Source of the DNA: Thioploca ingrica
GTDB lineage: Bacteria > Pseudomonadota > Gammaproteobacteria > Beggiatoales > Beggiatoaceae
Assembly (NCBI GenBank): GCA_000828835.1
Contig: AP014633.1
Coordinates: forward strand, 620,001-684,000
Direction of reading: 5' to 3'
Length of the DNA: 64,000 nucleotides
Shown here: piece by piece, positions 57,231-64,000 of the stretch
Layout of the letters: each line of letters starts with the position of its first letter
Numbering within the stretch: position 1 is the first letter of the stretch
Notes under the pieces: model-generated
What the model was told of the DNA's origin: nothing
The model's database searches: none
What the model saw: only the letters and a program-made list of their open reading frames with translations
Position numbers and translations under genes: made by a program

Positions 57231-60200
57231 TTAATTAGGCTCTTCTTCTGGCCACAACCAGGATTGGTTAAAACACTCATCAACGGGCCACACGATAGAT
57301 TCAATATCGTTATAAGCCAAATTTTCAAAAGTACGCTTTTTCACGACTCGGCAGGTCTTTGGATCATAAGCTACGATACTGGTTTCTTTGGTGTTTCGAT
57401 GATCAATTCCTAATAATAGCAAGCCATTGGGTTGCATTTCTAAGCCTTCAATCAGTTGTCCCGATGGCACGACGTTAACACAAGCCAATTGCAATTCTTG
57501 GGTATTGAGGTGATCATAAATCCACAAAGTATTATTGCCAGCGGCATATAATTTGGGAATTTCTTGATTATAAGCATTATAACTCCAAGCTAATGCCTCT
57601 ATATCACATTGTTTTTGGATAAATTTCTCAACTTGAGTTGATTCTAATTGAGTGAGCGGTTGATTGTTATTCCGTTGAATTAAGTCAGTATAATGTTGAT
57701 GAAAACTGTCATTGTTGGCTTGTTTTTGCTCCAATTGCGATACATAACGGGCTTGACACTCTTTATCAGTAAATTGTTTAACCAGGGTGGTTATACCCGT
57801 ATTGGGATCGATTTGAATCAAGCCCATCCAGTTACCCTTTTGATTGGTTTTAGCCCATGCCCAAAGTCGGTCCAGGGTTTTATCATTCCAGTTGACTGCT
57901 AAACTAGCCACTTGATTAAAATAAAGATTTTCTTCAGGAACCGTGAGCGGCATTTGAGATAATATTTCGCCAGTAAGTCGATCAATGGTATAAAGCGAGC
58001 TACTCTTTTGACCAGTCGCTGGGGTACCGGCTGTTCCATATAACACGTTGGGATTAGCCGGATGTAATGCGAGTCCCTCAATATTTTTATGTGGATAAAG
58101 TGGTCCTAACGGTGTCATAACGCCTTTTAATCCTAAATAACTTAAGTCAATTTTGAGGAATTGAGTATCATCTACCCCTTCATCATGTACCGCGTAAACA
58201 TTACAAGCCGGGGGTGCACTATCGACAAAGAAATGCAGCGGAGTAGCACCATTATAGATAATCGTACCGTCTGCTAAGCGATAACCCACATAAACAGTGT
58301 ATTCACCGGCGGCTTTGCTTAAATCCATTTTATCTGCCACTTTCACGGTTAACTTCTTAGGTAATTGTTCAACAGTTTGTGCAACTTGCAAAGTACTGGG
58401 ATCTTTATTCCAAGTAACCCACTTATCTTGTTGACGCATAGAATAAGTAGTTTTTTCTTGAGATTGATAACTGCGCACCATGAGAATATCTGCGACTTGC
58501 CCTACTTGTTCTGGTGCCACTTGAATGGTGGTGTCAAGATTGATTTCTTCAGCTTGGATGTAAGATAACAAGGCATGATTAGGTTGTAGACCTTGCAAAG
58601 TGTGTATTTGGCTCAGGAAACGAGGTGCTGTTGGGCTGTCGTCAATATTTTTAGCAACATATTCGGTTGGAGCTACTTTGAGCAAGGCGATAGCAGCATA
58701 ATTTGGTTGGGCAATCGTTGGCTGGTTAGGTGTTTGATTAACCCATTGTACACCGGGTCCCAAGTTGACATTTTTCGCTATAGTCGTCGTCGCTAAATCA
58801 ATAATGACGTTATCCAGGGAACTACCAGCGGCAATGGTTACGTTTTCTAACTGGGCTGGTTGAGTGGGATCACCTTTGATTTCACCCTTGAGATTACCGC
58901 CCTTGATTTGAGCACCCGCCGCTAATTGCACGTTGCTGATCGTTCCACCGCGAGTATTGAGAATAACACCAGCCAAGGTACCCCCCTCTAAGTTGGCACC
59001 TTGAAGTTCAGAATCAGCGATGGTTCCGGCGTTGGTGACTTGTTGGCCAATAATGATATTAGATACATAACTGTTAGGCGTAATAATTACTAAATCCAGT
59101 TGCGCCCGTTGCTGCGCTTCTCCTTGCCCTTCAATTCGACCTTGGACTTGACCACCGGTTAAATGGCTTTTTGCTTCTAAAGAGACATCGGTAACGGTGC
59201 CACCATCACTGATGAGGTTACCGGCTAAGTGACCACCATTGACAATCGTGCCGGGTAACAAGGTAGCGTGAGCAATCGTACCTTGATTGGTGATGGTGCC
59301 GGTTAAGGTTGAATTAAATAGTTTACCCTCGGCTGTAATAGTCACGGTTGATAAAGTTTGACCTTCGGCTTGAACTAGACCGGTAATCAAAGTGGTTGGC
59401 GTTACGTCTGAATGTGCCATTTGCTGAACACCGTCGCCATAAGTTACCTTTTTAGCAACTTGAACATTTTCACCCAAAATGACATTTTCAAGGTAACTAC
59501 CGCTCGCAATCTGGACATTATTGAGTATGGCTGGATAATGCGCATCGCCTTTGATTTGACCTTGCAATTGTCCACCTTCGATTACGGTATTCGGGGCTAA
59601 GGTAACCTCTTGAATAATACTTTGGGTATTGGTTATCTGCCCAGCGAGTAGCCCACCGGTGAGAGTAGCATTATTCAATTGGACATTTTTAACAGTACCC
59701 TGATTAGTAAACTGACCACTTATCGAACCACCGGTTAAAGTGCTCTCCGTTGACAAGGTCGCTGTTGAAATTTGGCCTAAATTGGTGATCGTTCCGGTAA
59801 GTACCGCGTCAGTGAGAACACCGGTCGGCGCAATCGTGATATCTTTAAATACTTTACCATTGGCTTGAACCGAATCGGTAATAATAACCTGATTACTTGC
59901 TTGAGTTGGAGCGATACGTTCAACCCCTTTACCGTAAATCACGCCGTCGGCGAGTTGAACATCAGCACCCAGTTTCACATTTTCGAGATAGCTACCCGCA
60001 CTAATTGTTACGTTTTCTAACCGGGCTGGATGCGTTTCATCGCCAATAATGAGACCTCGCAGGGTACCGCCTACAATATGGGTATCAGCAGCGAGATTCA
60101 CATCGGTTAGTGTCCCTTCATTGATGATTTGTCCCTGCAAAATACCGCCTATTAATGCGCTATAGGGTGCTAAAATCGCATCGGCTACGGTTCCTAAACT

Positions 60201-63200
60201 TCGAGTCGTCCCTTGTAACACCGCACGAATAAGTTGGCCTTCAGTACCAATAACGGCATCTTTAAAAGTTTGACCCGCAGCCGGAATAACCTTAGTAATA
60301 AGCGTATTACCCAGATTCGGTTGAGGACAATGACCAGTAGTTATGACATTTTTTTCTAATTGGACACCTTGACCGAGTTTAACATTTTCTAAACAACTAC
60401 CAGCGGCTACTCTGACATTTTCTAGCACCGAAGTCTTGGCAGATTGACCAATAAGGCTGCCCGTAATAGTTCCACCACTGATTCGAGTATCAGCCGCTAT
60501 GGAAACATCGCGGATAGTACCTAAATTATTAATTTCACCAACCAGGGTTCCACCCAAAAGATAAGCGTCGGTATCCAGTGAGACATTTTCAATCCGACCA
60601 TTGACCGGACTGTTATTAATAATGAGACCGGATAATAAACCACCCGTTAACTGAACACCCCGAAATTCGACGTGAGATAGGGTACCTTTATTGTCGATAA
60701 CGCCGGATAACACCCCACCCATCAAACTCGAATTAGCGGCTAACTGAGCGTTGGATATCCATCCGTGGCTATAATTAGTGCCTTCTAGCTCGACATTAGA
60801 AATGTTACCTTCAGAACCAATAGTAACTTCCTTGCGAGTTTGTCCACCTAAATTACAAACGACATTAATGAAACTGCCTTGGATTTCTTTACAAGCAGGT
60901 GGAAGTGCTTGAATTTGTCCAGCGATGGTTGGCTGTTGCTGTTCTGGTATTACAACGGGTTTATCAGTTAACTTGGGGTTATCTGGGTTAGTTGGCGCAA
61001 CTGGAATGGAGTCAGTTGTCTTAAACAACGCTTTACAGGTTTTATTTGCCGTCATACTGAGCGTGATATTATTATGATTGCCCTGACAATCACCACTCCA
61101 ACCCACAAATTGAGAATGATCACCATCCTGTGCCATTAAAATGATTTCGGTACCATAAGGATATTCTTGAGTACAATCGTCACCACAAGAGATGCCCGGG
61201 AGGTTACTGTGGATGCTCGGCTGCTTACTTTTAATAATGCCTTCCTGAGAAGGATCAGTATTAACAATCGTTAAAGTAACGGGTTGTTGCTGTGAAGAAT
61301 AAACTTCATAAGCACCCATATCGACAGTGGTGATGCCATCATTATTACCGTCGAGTAGGCGTGGATTACCATCGAAATCGATTTCAACTAATTCAGTCGT
61401 ATTGCCATCACCACCTTTACATTCGGCATCTGCTAAATCTTGCGGAATATTGGTATTATTCCCCGCATCGATGGCTGGAGAATGAGCGGCTAAATGAAAT
61501 GCTTTCGCTACGATATGTTGCGTTTTGCTATTTTCTACAGCAGCAAATAGCGGATCTTCATTTTTGTTCCCTTCACCGAGCCAACCACCTTGGATAATCG
61601 AATAAGTGACCGTCGTATGGCTGTTATTGTCATCTTTAATCTGAGCGGTAGCGGTCGTGCCAGTATTATCTTTATTATTCCAGAGGATACTGTTCATGAT
61701 TTGTACTGAGCTGGCTTGATTAGCGATACCTCCACCACTGGCCGCTTCATTTTGACTGAGAGTCGCATGAACCAATAAAGGAGAGCTATTTTCATTCCAC
61801 AAAGCACCACCCGCTTGAACGGCTGAATTATTGCCAAAGACAACCTGACTTAACCAGGGATGATTATTATTTTTATTAACCAAGCCACCACCACTATGAC
61901 TGGCTTGGTTCTGGCTAAAGATACTATGGCTTAACCACGGACTACTGGCATCGTTGTACATTCCACCCCCATAAACCGCCGAATTGTTCATGATATTCAG
62001 GTGTGCAAGTTGAGGTTGGCTATTTTGTTGGTTTAACAAACCACCTCCCACCTGAGTGGCAGTATTGGCCATGAAGAAAACATGACTGACTGCGGGGCTA
62101 CTATTGATATTGGCCATACCGCCACCGCTAGTCGCAGTATTGTTTTTAAAAAAGCTATATTTTACCTTGGGGTGACTGCCCGTATTATTTGATAAACCCC
62201 CGCCATAATAGGCAGAATTATTTTCCACCATGAGATGTTGTAATGTCGGACTACCTTGGTCATTAAATAATCCACCACCACAACCCAGTGGGCAATTTTG
62301 GCTACCATTCGCTTGACCCGCGGTGATAGTGAAACCATCTAGCAATGCGGTTTCATCAGTGCCACTTCCGGTGACCACGTGATAGCTATTGTCATTAGGA
62401 TTACCCACGACACCTATGTCGCCACTGAGAATGGTTGGATGACTGGCACTATCACGTTGTTGCAGTTGGGTTTCTGTACCATTGAAGCCACCATAAATTG
62501 CTATCCCATTAATCAATTGAAAAGTAGCTGTCCGGTCAGTTTGAGTGGTTGGTTTATAAGTCCCTTCTGCTACCCAAATTTGATTAACCCCATCACAACT
62601 GATTGCTGTCGCTAAAGCCGTTTGCAAATCAGTGAAAGCCTCGTTCCAATTAAGACCCGTATTCTTGCCTCCAGCTTTTTGATTAACGTAAAGAATCGGT
62701 GTATTGGGGCAATTTAATGACGATTGCGGCGAAGATGGCGATAGCGGCACAAAAATAGCCTGACACTTTTGATCTTCGGTCATGATCACTTGGGTAGTAT
62801 TATCTTTACCGAGCGTACAACCAACCCAACCTCTAAATCGCCACGCCATTGAATCAAAGGAGGTTGTTAAAGTAACCGTAGTTCCTTGCTCGTAATCAAA
62901 TGTACAAACTTTATTGCCATCACCACAAAGAATACCCATTGGCTTACTCGTCACTTTACCTTTACCGGAGACACTGACAGTTAGATTAAATAAGGATTGT
63001 GTCGGCGGTAATAATTGGAAGTAGGCTGTGCATGATTGTTGTCCGGCGATAGTAATTTGACCTTGTTCATTACAATCACCACTCCAGTGGTCAAATTTTG
63101 CTCCCAGTGCGGCTTTAGGTATCAAAGTCACCACAGCATTAGGTACAAAACTAAAAGCACAAGTGGCTTCGTTGTTCTTATTACAAACAATTCCTTCAGG

Positions 63201-64000
63201 ATCACTGGCTACCGCACCGCTACCATCACCAGCCAATTGAATAACTAGCCCATTATCACCTCCTGGTGTTGGTGCTACCGAAATACCCTGACAAGTTAAA
63301 TCATAAGCAACTGTGAGATTGTTAGGATCATTAGTCATTAATTCTAATTTGGCTTTATACTGCTCAGCGGCGGCTGGTTGACATTGAACAGTCAGAATTT
63401 GTTTGGCACCCCCATTGGCAATCGTGAAAGGAATCGACGCTGGACTGAGGATACTAAAATTGGCTTTTTGTTCACCAGAAATAATAGCTGACTTTATCGT
63501 TAAATCTTCATCACCCGTTTCTTCAATTTCAATAAGTTGTGTTGAACTTTCGCCAATTTTAACTTTACCAAACTCCACCGTACTATTGGGAGGTGGAAGG
63601 GACGCAAAGCCAGGAAAGCCAGGTTGTACACCATTGCAAATCAGCTGATATTGAACCGACCAATGACCTGAATCTTCAATTCGCTTACTGGGTAAATCCT
63701 GATGTGGCGGCTGATCATTTGGCCACCCATTGGTTATTAAGTTAAGCGTGGCTCGCCGCTCACCTTGATCTTTAGGTTGACATTGAACTTGAATCGTTGT
63801 TTCCTTACCTTCCGAACTTTCTGGGGCAAATAAAGGCAAAGGTGAATTAACTAACTGAAATTCACTCGCTTGTGGACCAGAGAAAGGTTGTTTAGCCAAA
63901 TCAACCCATAATAATGAATTACCATCTTCTACAATCGTCAAGGTCGTTGGTTGAGTGGTATTAATCGGTACAGACCCAAAATCTATCTTCCCACCGGGTG
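57231..64000 (-). CDS. Giant secreted multi-repeat protein (N-terminus outside window)
   Basis: The frame stays open to the right edge, so about 2255 C-terminal residues are seen. From N to C: choice-of-anchor-D-like (Hydin-type) domains (about 63300-64000). Next, glycine/tryptophan 'bacterial repeat' domains ('DHWSGDC', 'FRGWVGCTLG'; 62760-63250). Then a right-handed beta-helix with 'SGGG/YGGG..N' turns ending in 'DAGNNTNIPQDLADAEC...VDMGAYE' (choice-of-anchor Q; 61300-62700). A third 'GWSGDC' domain follows at about 61100. Then about 2.1 kb of 'LENV.I..GS.L.NV.LG..V' and 'GG.L.G.I.N.GT..(D/N)V' repeats in four to five large units (58750-60950). Last is a C-terminal region with propeller-like blocks. 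Likely a cell-surface or secreted adhesin. Confidence 0.8.
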   Translation of the reverse strand, partial: PGGKIDFGSVPINTTQPTTLTIVEDGNSLLWVDLAKQPFSGPQASEFQLVNSPLPLFAPESSEGKETTIQVQCQPKDQGERRATLNLITNGWPNDQPPHQDLPSKRIEDSGHWSVQYQLICNGVQPGFPGFASLPPPNSTVEFGKVKIGESSTQLIEIEETGDEDLTIKSAIISGEQKANFSILSPASIPFTIANGGAKQILTVQCQPAAAEQYKAKLELMTNDPNNLTVAYDLTCQGISVAPTPGGDNGLVIQLAGDGSGAVASDPEGIVCNKNNEATCAFSFVPNAVVTLIPKAALGAKFDHWSGDCNEQGQITIAGQQSCTAYFQLLPPTQSLFNLTVSVSGKGKVTSKPMGILCGDGNKVCTFDYEQGTTVTLTTSFDSMAWRFRGWVGCTLGKDNTTQVIMTEDQKCQAIFVPLSPSSPQSSLNCPNTPILYVNQKAGGKNTGLNWNEAFTDLQTALATAISCDGVNQIWVAEGTYKPTTQTDRTATFQLINGIAIYGGFNGTETQLQQRDSASHPTILSGDIGVVGNPNDNSYHVVTGSGTDETALLDGFTITAGQANGSQNCPLGCGGGLFNDQGSPTLQHLMVENNSAYYGGGLSNNTGSHPKVKYSFFKNNTATSGGGMANINSSPAVSHVFFMANTATQVGGGLLNQQNSQPQLAHLNIMNNSAVYGGGMYNDASSPWLSHSIFSQNQASHSGGGLVNKNNNHPWLSQVVFGNNSAVQAGGALWNENSSPLLVHATLSQNEAASGGGIANQASSVQIMNSILWNNKDNTGTTATAQIKDDNNSHTTVTYSIIQGGWLGEGNKNEDPLFAAVENSKTQHIVAKAFHLAAHSPAIDAGNNTNIPQDLADAECKGGDGNTTELVEIDFDGNPRLLDGNNDGITTVDMGAYEVYSSQQQPVTLTIVNTDPSQEGIIKSKQPSIHSNLPGISCGDDCTQEYPYGTEIILMAQDGDHSQFVGWSGDCQGNHNNITLSMTANKTCKALFKTTDSIPVAPTNPDNPKLTDKPVVIPEQQQPTIAGQIQALPPACKEIQGSFINVVCNLGGQTRKEVTIGSEGNISNVELEGTNYSHGWISNAQLAANSSLMGGVLSGVIDNKGTLSHVEFRGVQLTGGLLSGLIINNSPVNGRIENVSLDTDAYLLGGTLVGEINNLGTIRDVSIAADTRISGGTITGSLIGQSAKTSVLENVRVAAGSCLENVKLGQGVQLEKNVITTGHCPQPNLGNTLITKVIPAAGQTFKDAVIGTEGQLIRAVLQGTTRSLGTVADAILAPYSALIGGILQGQIINEGTLTDVNLAADTHIVGGTLRGLIIGDETHPARLENVTISAGSYLENVKLGADVQLADGVIYGKGVERIAPTQASNQVIITDSVQANGKVFKDITIAPTGVLTDAVLTGTITNLGQISTATLSTESTLTGGSISGQFTNQGTVKNVQLNNATLTGGLLAGQITNTQSIIQEVTLAPNTVIEGGQLQGQIKGDAHYPAILNNVQIASGSYLENVILGENVQVAKKVTYGDGVQQMAHSDVTPTTLITGLVQAEGQTLSTVTITAEGKLFNSTLTGTITNQGTIAHATLLPGTIVNGGHLAGNLISDGGTVTDVSLEAKSHLTGGQVQGRIEGQGEAQQRAQLDLVIITPNSYVSNIIIGQQVTNAGTIADSELQGANLEGGTLAGVILNTRGGTISNVQLAAGAQIKGGNLKGEIKGDPTQPAQLENVTIAAGSSLDNVIIDLATTTIAKNVNLGPGVQWVNQTPNQPTIAQPNYAAIALLKVAPTEYVAKNIDDSPTAPRFLSQIHTLQGLQPNHALLSYIQAEEINLDTTIQVAPEQVGQVADILMVRSYQSQEKTTYSMRQQDKWVTWNKDPSTLQVAQTVEQLPKKLTVKVADKMDLSKAAGEYTVYVGYRLADGTIIYNGATPLHFFVDSAPPACNVYAVHDEGVDDTQFLKIDLSYLGLKGVMTPLGPLYPHKNIEGLALHPANPNVLYGTAGTPATGQKSSSLYTIDRLTGEILSQMPLTVPEENLYFNQVASLAVNWNDKTLDRLWAWAKTNQKGNWMGLIQIDPNTGITTLVKQFTDKECQARYVSQLEQKQANNDSFHQHYTDLIQRNNNQPLTQLESTQVEKFIQKQCDIEALAWSYNAYNQEIPKLYAAGNNTLWIYDHLNTQELQLACVNVVPSGQLIEGLEMQPNGLLLLGIDHRNTKETSIVAYDPKTCRVVKKRTFENLAYNDIESIVWPVDECFNQSWLWPEEEPN

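Overview
The window looks like chromosomal DNA of a gammaproteobacterium, most plausibly a large sulfur bacterium of the Beggiatoa/Thiotrichales type. This is an inference. It rests on the paired fabA-fabB genes, sdhE, uvrC followed by pgsA, a FimV-like protein, an A+T-rich composition, and many palindromic repeats and toxin-antitoxin (TA) modules. No rRNA or tRNA gene was recognised.

Layout. 1-2.6 kb: tail of a secreted protein, a sulfotransferase, a decayed DUF4258/DUF2283 pair and a DUF29 gene. 2.6-5.6 kb: glyoxylate bypass (aceB-aceA). 6.4-8.1 kb: a protein joining a sigma-region-4-like helix-turn-helix to HARE-type winged helices. 8.2-11 kb: Uma2 endonuclease between two copies of a palindromic repeat, a class V aminotransferase and cysC. 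11.7-13.9 kb: a response regulator, a double-HisKA protein and a REC-adenylate cyclase, the last two linked across an A10 run. 13.9-16.9 kb: ycjX-ycjF-like pair and a second DUF29-type gene. 17-18.4 kb: a patch of an AbrB antitoxin, a MITE-like element, a stray cheB tail and vapBC. 18.4-28.5 kb: a seven-gene chemosensory operon (cheY-cheA-cheW-cytosolic MCP-PAS/HEAT protein-cheR-cheB). 28.8-36.3 kb: hicBA, argB, sdhE, a periplasmic-binding-protein/MscS fusion, uvrC and pgsA.

36.3-52.3 kb is the most striking part, a complete type I-B CRISPR-Cas locus. The minus-strand genes run cas8b-cas7-cas5-cas3-cas6-cas1-cas2-cas4. They are flanked by two arrays (53 and 19 full repeats) in opposite orientation, each with a related 129-bp leader on the cas side, so both arrays read outward. 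A yefM-yoeB pair and a MITE-like element sit between cas5 and cas3. A hicB with a truncated hicA and a lone CRISPR repeat sit between cas6 and cas1. Array 2 records a T-to-G change in its repeat that separates its older from its newer half.

52.5-64 kb: fabB-fabA for unsaturated fatty acids, a FimV-like protein, a two-gene HEPN module bracketed by palindromes, and the 3' 6.8 kb of a very large secreted repeat protein that runs off the right edge.

The main candidates for something undescribed are the binding-protein/MscS fusion, the lone repeat and TA modules built into the cas operon, the HEPN pair, and the A10-linked HisKA/cyclase genes. All functional statements come from motif reading; no database search was run.
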